Shown: positions 11,301-24,400 of the stretch, piece after piece | Layout: every line of letters begins with the position of its first letter | Position numbering within the stretch: the first letter of the stretch is position 1 | Source: Eublepharis macularius | Lineage: Eukaryota > Chordata > Lepidosauria > Squamata > Eublepharidae | Reading direction: 5' to 3' | Assembly: GCF_028583425.1 (NCBI RefSeq) | Contig: NC_072807.1 | Coordinates: 29,269,001 to 29,333,000, forward strand | Length of the DNA: 64,000 nt | The notes under the pieces: generated by a model | Told to the model about the DNA's origin: nothing | Database searches by the model: none | Seen by the model: the letters and a program-made list of their open reading frames with translations, nothing else | Program-made: the position numbers and the translations under genes

Positions 11301-14300
11301 ATGTGGAGCGTTGACTGCCCCCTTCCTTCAAAATAATTCTGGAAATGTTAGTAAGCCTAGCCTACACATTTTTATGAGCCTTGCTGTCTGCGTAGGCTAG
11401 TGTTAGTCACTCAGAAGTGCAGAAAGTGGATTTTCACTCGGAAACTTTGCTGTGCCTGGTTCTACATTTCTTCTCAATTCTAGTTTAATGAAAATTAATT
11501 CCAAAATTGGAGGGTGTGCCATTTGCACTTTCAGTTTGTTTGCTCCATTCGCACCTTCCCTGTGAGAGCTGGTTTGGTGCAGTGGTTAAGAGTGGCAGGA
11601 CTCTAATCTGGAGAGCCAGGTTTGATTCCCCATTCCTCCACTTGAAGCCAGCTGGGTGACCTCGGCTCAGTCACAGCTCTCTCAGAGCTCTCTCAGCCCC
11701 ACCCACCTCACAGGGTGATTGTCCTGAGGATAATAATAACACACTTTGTAAACCGCTCTGAGTGGGCATTAAGTTGTCCCGAAGGGCAGTATATAAATCA
11801 AATGTAGCTATTATTGAGAGCCAGTTTGGTGCAGTGGTTAAGAGTGGCAGAACTCTAATCTAGAGAACCGGGTTTGATTCCCCTCTCCTTCACTTGAAGC
11901 CAGCTAAGTGACCTGGGGCCAGTCACAGCTCTTCCAGAGCTCTCTTAGCCCCACCCACCACAGGGCAATTGTCCTGAGGATGATAATAACACACTTTGTA
12001 AACTGCTCTGAGTAGACATTTGTTGTTATTATTGCCCTTCCTTTTTGTTGCTGATGCACGTATGCGCAATGATAAGGCAATCTTTATGTGATTCTGTTTT
12101 GATTGCATCATTGGGTTCTGTTGGCAGGGCTGTTGTCTCAATGAGTCAGAAACATGCGTGTGTCAGTAAAATGCAACATATGCACGGACATTTACTTACA
12201 GTTGCATAAATAATTTTCTTTGGCGTATTACTGAGGCGCAGATGTGCGTTGGTGAAATACCCTGCAAATGGCATCCTGATCGAATCACATGTACAATCCC
12301 ATTGCTTTTTGGAGAGGAGCCGTGCTTAATGATGCATGCGTATGCATTGGTAAGATGGGGGTGGGAAGGAGCTGAAAACCGCAGCAATGCTCCAAACAAG
12401 ATTCAAAAATAAAAATAACTCAGCAATGGAGGATTCTTAGTGCATCCCTTCTCAGAAGCTCTCTACATCAGGCGCCTCAGTGCATGTTCGTCAAGTGTAG
12501 GGAGACACAATGTTAGCCATGAAACGTAGTTTAAAAATACAGAGCCGGTGGAAATCGCTCCTCGGAGGGTTCATTAATTTCATCTTCGCCTCCCCAATTT
12601 CACCTCTCCAGTATAAAAGGATCGCAACCAGAGGGCAGCAAGGAATGGAAATGGGCTGGAGCTGCCTTCCAGAGCCAGGCTTGGACCTGGAGAGGTTATA
12701 ATGGGATGAAGTTTCCCTTCTGGTATTTCACAGCCCCTTCATATGGCTCCAGTGTATAGCAAAACCGCTGGCTCTGTCTTTTTAAACTGCCCTTCCTGGC
12801 TAACATTGCATCTCCCAACACGCTCTTCATGTGTCAGATGTCTTATGTAGAGATACTCTCGGTTTGGAAATAGGATTGGTTAATTGGGAACTTCACAATC
12901 CAGAGAGAAATTTTGGTGAGGAGAATTTTGGGATCAAGGCTGTTAAAGACTATCCTTGTTTACATTTGTTCATCACAAATGCCAGGCAAGTGTCTTTCTA
13001 TGATCCTTTTAAACTAGCAATATCAGTGATTGAACCTAGGACCTCCTGCATACAAAGCCAATGTTGTTCCACTGAGCCATAGCCCCAAGAGCCCATAAAA
13101 ACCTGGAGCTGGCCTGGATTCTGGTACTCCCTTGGAGGCTGCTTGCTGCTCACCCTAGGCGAGTAGTTGATTTGAAGCCTGTGTTATCAAGATGTTTAGA
13201 AAAGTCTGAGGATCAGGCATTCTCATTGCTGACATAGTCAAGAGAGTGGAGAATGAAAAGAGAGTGGAGAATGAAAGAGAATGCAAGATTTTTTATCTTA
13301 ATAGTTTCAGTGGGTAGCCATTTTAGTCTGTAGTAGTAGAACAAAATTTGAACTCACTTCACAACACGAATTGTGACTGGAAGCTTATACCCTGGAAAAT
13401 TTAGTTAAAGCGCTAGTGGAATCAGATTTCATTTTCTCACTTTGTTCCCATTGGATCCAAAGTGGGATTTCCAACTGTGCGATCGCTTTCCTAAAGAGGA
13501 AAAATCAATTCAACACATTCTTGTTCTGTTGTTTCTGGTTCTTCTTTGTTTGTTAAGCCCCAAGGTCTTGTTTATCCTATGACTTTGTAAACTTTCCAAA
13601 GAGAGAGAATGAAGAAATAGCTAGAGAACATAGTACTTAGTTTCTTGTCTTTATCTTTAATAACTGGGACTTTAGTTGCTGCACTAAAGGATGTGTGTTT
13701 ATCATTTCTTTTTCAGACACAGCATTCTGTAATGAGAGTAAACCAAAAATATGATAACTGCCGATAAGAGGTGACTAACCTGTCAGTGTAATAACCGGAA
13801 CATTATCTATGTGCTCATTTTTGAGAGAGTTTGTGACAAAATAACATCAGTGTTTTCCTTTGCAGAAAGAAATTCTTATATATTGAAAAGGACATTACTT
13901 CAGATTCATGGGACTTTAGTTGTACTGGAGAAAACATTCTTGGGCTGCAGGTTCAAATTACATGTGTTTTCTTTCCAGTTTAGGCTGAAATAATGAAATT
14001 CAGGGTTAAGTGTGTTAAAGCTGAGGTTTGCATGACATATGTTCATGGCAGATATGTCGGCTTTTCTTGGGCCGTTTTCACACTGCTTACCGGCCACAGA
14101 ACATCAGGTTGAGCTCTCGGAACGACAGCGTCTTCCTGGCACGATTTTGCAAAATTGTGCCAGGAAGACGCTGTCGTTCCGGGAGCTTGGCGCGATGTTC
14201 CGTAGCTGGTAAGCAGTGTGAAAACGGCCATATTATATGTTTGTATAGATCGGGGAAAGCCAGTTTCAACCTATAGCCGATGCTTTGTTTTCTTCCATCT

Positions 14301-17300
14301 TCATTCTAAGATAATAGATTATCAGGTACAATTAACAGCACGAAGTAGCAATGCCAGTGATTGAACCTAGGACCTCCTGCATACAAAGCCGATGTTGTTC
14401 CACTGAGCCACAGCCCCAAGAGCCCATAAAAACCCGGAGCTGGCCTTGGATTCTGGTACTCCCTTGGAGGCTGCTTGTGTTATTGTTATATTTCGTTATG
14501 TATTGTTTATTGTTATATATCATTATCTTACTGTAATTTTGAGCGTTATAAAGTTTCAATACAATTTTTTTAAAAACAGCACAAACTAGAATTGTTTTTA
14601 TGGCTTGGTTTACATTTACTCATGCAGTTGTTTGAGACGGTTGTGGTTTCCCCCTCTTCTGGTAAACTTCACCACCGTTTTTCTTTTGAAATCAGCTAGC
14701 TGCAGTGGAGACAGATGTGTATCCTGACCCTACACATCTTTATCTGGAAGCAAGTCCCACGGGATTTAATGCACTTACTCCTAGGGGTAGAGACATACTT
14801 AAAACAAGGGCGTGAAACACGCATAAGAAACTTACGTACTTTGTTGATCGTTCTGAGATGTTGTGTTTCTACATTTTTGTTCTGATCTTTTCCAATGGGT
14901 TGTATTCTTTTGTTTCCTCCTAAGATGAAAGAGGGTGGATGCTTTTTGTTGAAGCTTTGTTTAACCTGTGGAAAGTATTCCTCTAGGTTATGTGGAGGGG
15001 TGGGACGTGTGTATATCTGTAAACAGGTGTTAAAATAATCACCCATTCAGAGTGAGAGTGGGAGGCACGGTCCTCTCTCTTTACTGGCTTTGTGATGTTG
15101 TCACATCACCAACTCTGGAATCGTGATCATGTTCATTTAGATAGCTTGTGATTGGCTGGGATCATTTTGCTTTATATTGTGACGGCCTTTGACCATATAT
15201 AATTAAATTTATTAAAAAAAACTAGCAGTGTTAATGCCTGTACCGGGTCAGTGTCCATTTTTTCTGGTGGGTTGGAGACCAGAATAATTCAGAGTGCTTT
15301 AATTTGGGCCATTTCCACACACGTCGGATAATGCACTTTCAGTGCACTTTAGCGATCCTTTGGAAGTGGATCTTTTGTTTCACACAGGAAAAAACAGTTC
15401 CAAATGATCCCCAGCGAGCATTGAAAGTGCATTATCCAATGTGTGTGGAAGCAGCCGTGGTGAGAATATAGGAGGTCTGGCATGGTTCTCTGGAAACATC
15501 TTGCAAGCACGCTGTTAGGTTTAGAGTTTCTGCATTGGCATTTTTAGGCCTGGTTCATCAGGGCGTGGCTATCATTTTGGTATGAGTAGATGTAATTAAA
15601 TCTGGAGTAGTTGAAGATTGAATCTCCAGGTCACTCTGAGTCCAAGATGGCTTGACCATTCCTTATTTGTACATATATATCAGAAGGGAGATACCTTTGG
15701 CATCTTATCTACAGTCCATCTCGGCAAATGCAAAACTGTTATATTAGGGGAGGCCGCTTTTTTGCCGTGTTTAGCTGTTGGTCTTGTATATTTTTGTACG
15801 TTTGCACTGTGTTATTTTTTTAAAAAAATAATGAGACTCTTTGGGTTTCTTTTCTGACAAATTTCTTTCAGGCGTACGGCTCCGGATGCGATATTGTTAT
15901 TTTGGCCGATGACTTCGAGTGTGTGCAAATTATCCCTGGTGCTAAGCATGGAAACATCCAAGTCAGCTGTGTGGAGTGCTCCCAGCAGCAAGGAAGGGTA
16001 AGGACTTTAAAATCTATAGCAGACGGGTAAAATATATAGCAGACAGGTAAAATTGCAGAGGGCTTTTTTAAGGTTTAAAGCTGAAAAATTGCAAATACTT
16101 TCCCATAGGAGGAGAGGAATCCGCTTTATACTGGATTAGACCATTGGGTCTGTCGCGGGGTGGAGCTCTTGAGTCATTACCCTGGGTTGCTGCCAGGAAT
16201 GGGGAGGTCTAACTAAGATCGGGCACGACGGGAAATATAACCAGAAACTACGAACAATTCCAGTGTACAGGAACTACAAGGTTCCACATCTCTTAAGAAA
16301 CTGTAAAAATATTTTTTAGTATTTTAAAGTGCAAAGTGCTAATATCGTACATACAAGAAATAATACAAATAAGAACAGTCAACATGCAAACCAATCCAAC
16401 TGGTAATGTGCAACCATGTACACGTAAGTCCAACTGGTAAAGTTCAACAGTCCATGAGCATGTAAGGAATGGGGAGGTGTCAAGCCATCGCACCCCCATC
16501 ACCTTCCAGTCAGTCTTTTACAAAAACTTCCTTCTTCCCAAGGCCTCAGATGGGAAAGGGAGGTGATAGAACACACCCTCTTCCTCCTCCTCCTCTTCTG
16601 CGTCCTGTCCCTGGCATTAGGAAACTGGCCTGCATGCTTCCTCCTCCACCTCGCCTCTCCCTAAATAGTCTTGTGCATTCTCAGCAAGCCCAGCGGTTGC
16701 CCTCTCCTTCTCCTGCCCTCTCCACCCATGAGGGTATAAAGTTGCCAGATGTCCCTGCGGGGCTGGCCCCTATTGAGCCCCCCCTCGGCTTGTTAGCCTC
16801 AGCCCATGCCAGTTGAAGCCTTGCCCCTCCCTTGTTGTGTTGGCCAGGAGCCTCTACACCAGGGGATGTCTTGGGCGTGGCCTCCATGACTGCCGTGACC
16901 ACACAAGAGTCACCAGTCCACATGGGGGTAACTCATCTCACAACATGGTTATCTAGCCAGTATTGTGTATTTTGATTAACAGTAAAGAGTCCAGTAGCAC
17001 CTTGAAGACTAGGGCTTTTTTTCAGGGGGAACGCGGGGGAACGGAGTTCCAGAACCTCTTGAAAATGGTCACATGGCTGGTGGCCCCGCCCCCTGATCTC
17101 CAGACAGAGGGGAGTTTAGATTGACCTCCACGCTGTTGAGCGGCGCGGAGGGCAATCTAAACTCCCCTCTGTCTGGAGATCAGGGGGCGGGGCCACCAGC
17201 CATGTGACCATTTTCTCCAAGGGCAACCCACTGAGTTCCACCACCTCTTTTCCGAGAAAAAAAGCCCTGTTGAAGACTAACCAACTTTATTATAGCATAA

Positions 17301-20300
17301 GCTTTCGAGAGCCACAGCTCTCTTTGTCAGATGACCTGGAAGTTACAAGATGTCGGAAATAGTTTGGTTTCCACCTGTCTTTTGGCATGAGGGAGGGGTG
17401 TTTAACGCAAGGTGTCTGTCCTTTTTAAAATCTGCCCTCTGGTACAACCGTCAAATAACATTCGTATCCATGTTGCTTTCTATCACATCCATGCCTGAGC
17501 ACAACACTGTGTAGGAAATTTGTTTTCTGTGCCTATAAATAGCAAATGATTCACTCACGTTTTACAGGCAGCTTTAACGTCTGGTTCACTCGATCTGTTC
17601 TAGATTGCAGCCTCTTATGGAAATGCTGTGTGTATCTTTGAGCCCCTGGGTATCAATTCCCACAAGAGAAATTGTGTAAGTATTTATTACATGTTATAAA
17701 ATATTGAGGGTTTTTTCTTCCTTTGAGCAGGTAACAGCGTTCCTGTTCAGTTGTTGTGGAGAGGGGCTTTGCTTGAGGCCGAAGTGCCACATTCCATGGG
17801 CGACTGGTATATTCTGTAGGGTCAGAAACTCTGGACAAAGCTGTTTTGGGACTTTCCCCCCCGTCACTCCCTCCCTCCCACTTCTGCTGCTGCCCCTTTG
17901 TCCAGCAGCCAGAGCAACCTATTCTCCTCCCCACCTCATCCCAGGAATGTTTCAAGACAGCATGGCAAGTTGTTCGTGCCCTGTAGGGCTTCCCTGGGAA
18001 TTAGGGGTGTGCATTCAGGTATCATAGGGTTTTCGAGGTAAGAGATGAGCCAAAAAGACAAACAAGTGGGTACTAGATCAAATCAAGCCTGAATTCTCCT
18101 TAGAAGCTAAAATGACAAAACTAAGGCTCTCATACTTTGGTCAAATCATGAGAAGACAAGATTCTTTGGAAAAGTCAATAATGCTAGGAAAAGTGGAAGG
18201 CAGTAGGAAGAGAGGAAGACCTAAAATGAGATGGCTTGACTCAATCAAAGAAGCCACGTCCTCCAGTTTGCAGGATCTGAGCAAGTCTGTTAATGATAGG
18301 ACATTTTGGAGGCCTTTCATTCATAGGGTTGCCATAGGTCAGAGGCAACTTGATGGCACATAACACACACACATTCAGATATGCCAGAGCTGAAATTAAA
18401 GCTGAAATGAGCTGTTTCAGCTCCGCTTGGGGATATCTGAAATGACCCTAAACACTTCCAAAATTCCCAGAGAAATGATAATTTATCTCCTGGAATTTCA
18501 GGAGTGGCACTGGAGAACAGGCAGAGGGAGAGAGGAGGCGCCCCCAGCAAACAGCTTTGAACTTTAAAGGGCCTTTATTTTCTCTGAGAAGATCTCCAGA
18601 GGCCAGAGAAAATAATGGCTGTTTAAAATTTTAAGGAGTTAGCCGTGTTAGTCTGTAGTAGCAAAGTCAAAAAGAGTCCAGTAGCACCTTTAAGACTAAT
18701 CTATTTTATTGTAGCATAAGCTTTCAAGAATCACGTTCCCTCCATGCATCTGACGAAGAGAACGTGATTCTCGAAAGCTTATGCTACAATAAAATTGGTT
18801 AGTCTTAAAGGTGCTACTGGACTCTTTTTGATTTTAAAATTTTAAGGACACATGCACCAACAAATGGCTGTTTGCCAAGACTCGCTTCCTCTTTCTTGTC
18901 CCCAGTCCTGCTTCCTTTGGCAGGAGGAAGCGATAAACTTAATGATCTCAGAATTCCAGAACCCGAAAAGTGTCCCCCAAATAACACTCCTGAAAATCTG
19001 GGATAACAAAAAGGATGCCCTTGCCCAAATCCCAAAACAAAATTAATATGAAGTTTTTTTTGACATACATGCTCCTACTAGAAATGAGGTGAGGAAAAAA
19101 TAAGGTGAATTCAGTGAGCAGTTGGTGAGAGATGGTGGGATGGGTAGGAGCTGAGGTGCAGAGGGGGGGCCAAACTTTCTTAAATTCTTATTTAAGCTCC
19201 TCTATTTAAAATGGTTGCAGGGAGTTCTGTCCTGATTCTGGTAGACTCCCAGGCAGTCTGGGAGGATTGGCAAGCTCTAATGTTCTACTTGCGTTTGGAA
19301 ACCTTTTGTCTTGCTTCTCTGCTGCAAAGTGGAGGGTCCAGAGAGTGGTTGGCAAAGGAGAAGCAGAGTGTGGGGAGAGAGCGCCGGCATTAAAAATACC
19401 GTTGGTAGAGATCTCTTCTCCTGCCCACTGCCTGTCCTCTGCAAATTGTCTCCCCCCTGCCCAATGCCATTTTCCAGTCATTTTGCAGAGGATTCAGTGG
19501 TTCATGCTTTTGAAATACAAATTAGACTTGGGGTATATATTTTGTGTCCTAAAAATCCCTTTTTTCAAGTGTTTCAGTTGTGTGTGTTTTTACAGGGATA
19601 GCTATGATAGGACTTGGGGGAGTGCGGCGGTAGGTGGCACATCACGCTCTTTCTGTAGGAAAAAAGCACATTTCCTTCTTTGTTTCCCTCTATGGAAATC
19701 TTTAATTTTGCTCTTTATAATGAAGAAATGAAACGTACGCTAATTTCCCCCTCCTCTTTAATGGTGTACAGAGAATGAGCTATTCATGGCGAACAGCGGG
19801 AGTTCGAGAACAGTTTTTTCCCCCACTGCTCATAACCAAGCAGTCACTGGTGCTGCATTGCTGAGCGGTATTTAATTTGGCTATGTTATTTCGCTCTAAG
19901 CATTGTGGCTGAAAAATGCCGTTTTTCAGGAAGGTCAGGGCCTGTTGTAGTCAAACAAACTTGTAGAAAATGATCAGAAGGACTGCTTTGTGGCTGTGTG
20001 CAGAAATAAATGTTTTTTTTCCAAGGGTTGGATCCACAGAAATCTCTAGGCTGAAGAAGCCTTCCCCTTGTGCCACACAATAGATCCAGCTTCTTTTAAT
20101 GTTTTTCCGTCCCTAAGAATTAATTCTAACTATTGCATTCCAGCAACTGAAGTGTCAATGGTTGAAAACGGGGCAGTTTTTCCTCAGTTCTATGACTTTC
20201 AACTTGGCGTGGGACCTCCAAGGTAACAGAGAATTGATGTTTAAGCCCTCGGTATGTGTGACTGTACATGACGTTGTTGGGCTTTTCTCTGGGAGACATT

Positions 20301-21384
20301 TTGATTCCAATGGACAGGGGGATGAGCTCTGTTGGAAAATGTTGTTTGGAAATGTGTCTACTCAGTGCATGCAAAGTTGGTGTGTAGATTATCCGTGTAA
20401 CAGGCCCAGCTTTCTTGCAGTGAATTTTTCCTGCGAGTCAAGGCTTGTAGATGCAAAGGGTCAAGCGTCTGCGTTGTTCATATGGTTCATTCATAGTCCC
20501 AAAGGGTACTCTGGCTGTCTTGGCAGTCTTGGAGATGGAAAGAGACTCATCCTATGTACAGTTGCGACTTAGAAGGGGGTAATTTTGCTTAGCATGTTAG
20601 ATTTGGAAGGATCTTCAGAATTTTTAGAAACCGTTTGGATATTTTATTTATTTATTAAAATATGGGAGATGTATGTAATGAGTAGAATAACCAATAATTC
20701 CTTTTTTGAGGAAAATGTCATAAATATGTGGAAAGCTAGGCCCTTTTCACACTGCTTACCTGCTCCCATCGCAACATCACGCAAAACTCTCGCAAGAAGA
20801 CACTATCTTCTGTGTTTTTTGCACAATATTTCGCAATGTCCCGGGAGCAGGTAAGCAGTGTGAAAAGGGCCCTAGTCATGAAGAGGGGTGGAATATGGTA
20901 TTAGAATATCTAAAGTGTAATAATATTATCCCAAATAGGAAGGATTATGTGTTTTTGAATTAATTGTATTTTAAAATTTGTTATTTCCCCTTTGTTTTTA
21001 ATTTTTTAATTTTAAGTTTTTAAGATATTATGGGTATTGGAGTATTGGAGAGTGTGATAAGAACTCTTTTTTTATTACTCTTTTTATTACAATATCTGTC
21101 ATTTCCAGGTAACCGTCTGTTGACAGCAACAGATTTCTTGCAGTTATGGGCCCCTCCATCTAGCGATACCCTTGAAGAAGAGGAGGAGGAAGATCTTGTC
21201 AAAGAAGATAAAATTCATCCCGTCCTAAATGACTGGAAATGTGTCTGGCAGTGCAAGTAAGCTGACAGTTCATGGGAGATGGTTTAGAAAGAAAGAGAGA
21301 TGCAATTCAAGTTTACGACTATCAGAAGTAATAATAATTATAATTATATAATATACCAATAATAATAATAATAATAATAATAAT

Positions 21385-21416
<32 letters not shown>

Positions 21417-24400
21417 AATTATTGTTAGGACCAGGGTTCATTTTGAGGGGGAACGCACAGGAACACAGTTCCAGCAGTTCCCCAAAGAGTTCACGTCAGG
21501 TGGCCCCTCCCACTTGGCGCAGCCATTTTGGGCCTGTTTCGGCCTGGATTGGGGCGGGTGGTGGATCACTCTCCCGCTCATCAGTGGCCCGATCCTTCCC
21601 ATTTTGGGCCCCTTTTCAGCCATTTTCAGCCCCTTTTTGCCATTTTGGGCCCAATTTCTGCCCTGAATGGCCAGGATTGGGTCCAAAACAGCCAGAATAG
21701 GTGATGTCAGGGGGTGTGGCACATGCAAATCAGTTATCCTGATGACACACTTCCAGTGATGGCAAGAGGCGTGGCATATGCTAATGAGTTATGCTAATGA
21801 GTTATGCTAATGAGTTCCTCCAGCTCTTTTTCTACGAAATGACCCCTGGTTAGGACACTTAAAAAATCAGTCAGGCATGTACCTCACTACAGACTCGTAT
21901 AACCTAGCCTCTTTTCTGAATATGTTACTGGTAAGCCCAGAAACAAACTTCAGTGGGTACGCACAGATTTGCTAGGCACAAAATTCATAACTAAAAGGAG
22001 TCCTCCTTTAATAAAAGATACTATTCAAGAGAACTCTTTAAACTTGTTACCTTGTTATCTGGGAAGTTTGAGTAGCCCTGGAGTGGGTTTCATTTCACAA
22101 CATTTCATAGTTGAAATGCATTGAGAATATTATACCTAAACAAGTGGTGGTGGCAGAAAGTCCCCTCAAGTCAGAGTTGACTTATGGCGACCCCTGTAGG
22201 GTTTTCACGGCAAGAGACTAATAGAGGTGGTTTGCCATTGCCTGCCTCTGCAATCCTGGTCTTTGTTGGAGGTCTCTCGTCCAATTACTAACCAAGGCTT
22301 AGCTTCTGAGATCTAACGACAGCAGGCTTCCCCTGGCTATTCAGGTCAGGGCACCTAAACAAGTGATATACGTAAAAATAGAAGTTTGTGGCTGATCTGT
22401 CTGTCTGGAAGTTCTCTCCTTGTTCCCTGGAAGTCAAAACACATTTGGTGCAGGCAGTACATACTAAATGTTAACGTGACACTTTTCCTTCTGTACAGAG
22501 ACTTTTCCCAATGTTACATTCGCGTGTACTGGGAGCCTCCCAACAGACCTTCCAAAGACGCATGGTCATCATGCTGTATGAACAGGGGCAACACATGCAC
22601 ATACAGCTTCCATGTGACCACTGGTTTTTTCAGGAATCTAGTTCACGTGCACTGAAGTCATATGCACATACAAAATATATGACATTGCCCATGTTCAGAT
22701 AACATGGGAATTGCACATATTGAGAGTGTCATGGATACTGCACACTGCCAAGTAAACATGAATGTGACATCTGAAAAGGCCTTCAGGTGCAGCAGCAATA
22801 ATGGATCTGTACCCTTCCATTTTTCCCTCCAGAACACCATTTCAGGTTCTGGGAGCTCTTAGAAGGAGAGAGAGGACCATATTAGTATTGTACTGCAGGC
22901 ACCAAAACAGTTAAGACTCCCCCTGCACGGATGTATTTTGTTTTTAAAAATAAATTCTATCATGCTACAAAGGCCGCTAGTTTGGCAGGCTTTCTGTGCT
23001 TGCAACAAGATTTTGATTGTGACAGTCACCACACCATGCCACGTTGCTTTGTGTTAATGCTCTGCTGTAAATATTAATTATGTTTGCAGTAACGAATACT
23101 TAATTTCTGCTTAAATCTGTCAACGTGCGCCTTAATTCACTAAAGTTTATACCGTGGCAATTTTTGCTGTTTTTTAAGGTCTCACTGGACTCACAATTTT
23201 TGCTTAAATTGAGTGTCTCGTGTGCCCTTTGTGCTTTAGGACGGCCGTGTCTGTACATCTGATGGAGTGGTCGCCAGATGGTGAATATTTTGCAACAGCC
23301 GGGAAGGTAAGGGAGAGCGAAGGGACATTTTTGAGGTGTCTTCATGTGTGAATTTAGAACTGTTTGTCAGATCAAGCTACCACATACCATTTCAGAACAT
23401 TAACTCAGGGCCAAGCTACACATGACGAATGACACTTGAACAGCAGGTGGATTGAGTGGAGGGCAAGTGAACAGGGAGAAATACACTTGCCATTCAAGTG
23501 TCATTCGTCACGTGTAGCTTGGCCCTATGTCTTGTCTACTGTGACTAGTGTTCTGTGGTCTCCGTTAGGAGCAGCTGTTTCTCAAACTTGGCAAATCGAA
23601 ATCCTTAATGTGGAGTTCCTCTGATTCATTGGTTCTCAAACTGGGGGCCAACACCTAAAAGTGGATTGTGGCTTTTTTCACTAGAGTGCTGTTGGGAAGG
23701 AGCTGGAACACAATGTCAGTTGGGAGAAGGAAGCTCTTGCGTGACTCCGTGGCAATTTGGCTCTGGCTGTGTTGGTTGGTTGCTTCCCAGCTTAAACTGG
23801 GAAGCAACTTGAACTAAGTCATTTGTGAATTTAAATTCTTGATTTGTATACCAGTGGATTTAGATCACGATTTCCCATAGCTTTTTATTTTGCCGGAGAT
23901 CATATAATCTTTCTGGATCTAGTCAGCTGTTCAGTGGCTTCCAATCCATCAAGCTTGTTGTGTGCTGTTATCACTATCTGCTCCTCCCCATTTTTTCAGT
24001 TGTGAAAGCTTTTAATTTGCTCGTATTAAAGAATTCATGGAATGTTATCATTGTTGCAAATAACAGCTTTAGGGAGTGCTCCTCTTCAGTTAGCTGTCTG
24101 TGTCTCTTTTCCTGTCCACTTTTTGAATGCTCCTTCCTCTTTTCTCCACCACAACGTCTCCCATATTCTATTTCTAGTAGAGTGTACAAACCACTTCACC
24201 AAGCTCATGCAGTACTTTATATGGTACTGTGGATTTTGCACATGTATCTCTTCCTTCATGCCTTCTGCCCTTAAAGGACCAGTGGCCTTTTAAAGAACAG
24301 AAGAGGGAATAAGTTGTACATGCCACCAGTATGGCAGATGTACACTTAATTCTCGTTGCCTCTCTGCCAAATTTCAAGCGCTACTGGCTCTTTATGGCTG

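Noticed and set aside
23406..23526. A microRNA precursor at the palindromes
   Set aside because: The hairpins are wholly palindromic, occur in several copies and have the look of foldback transposons.
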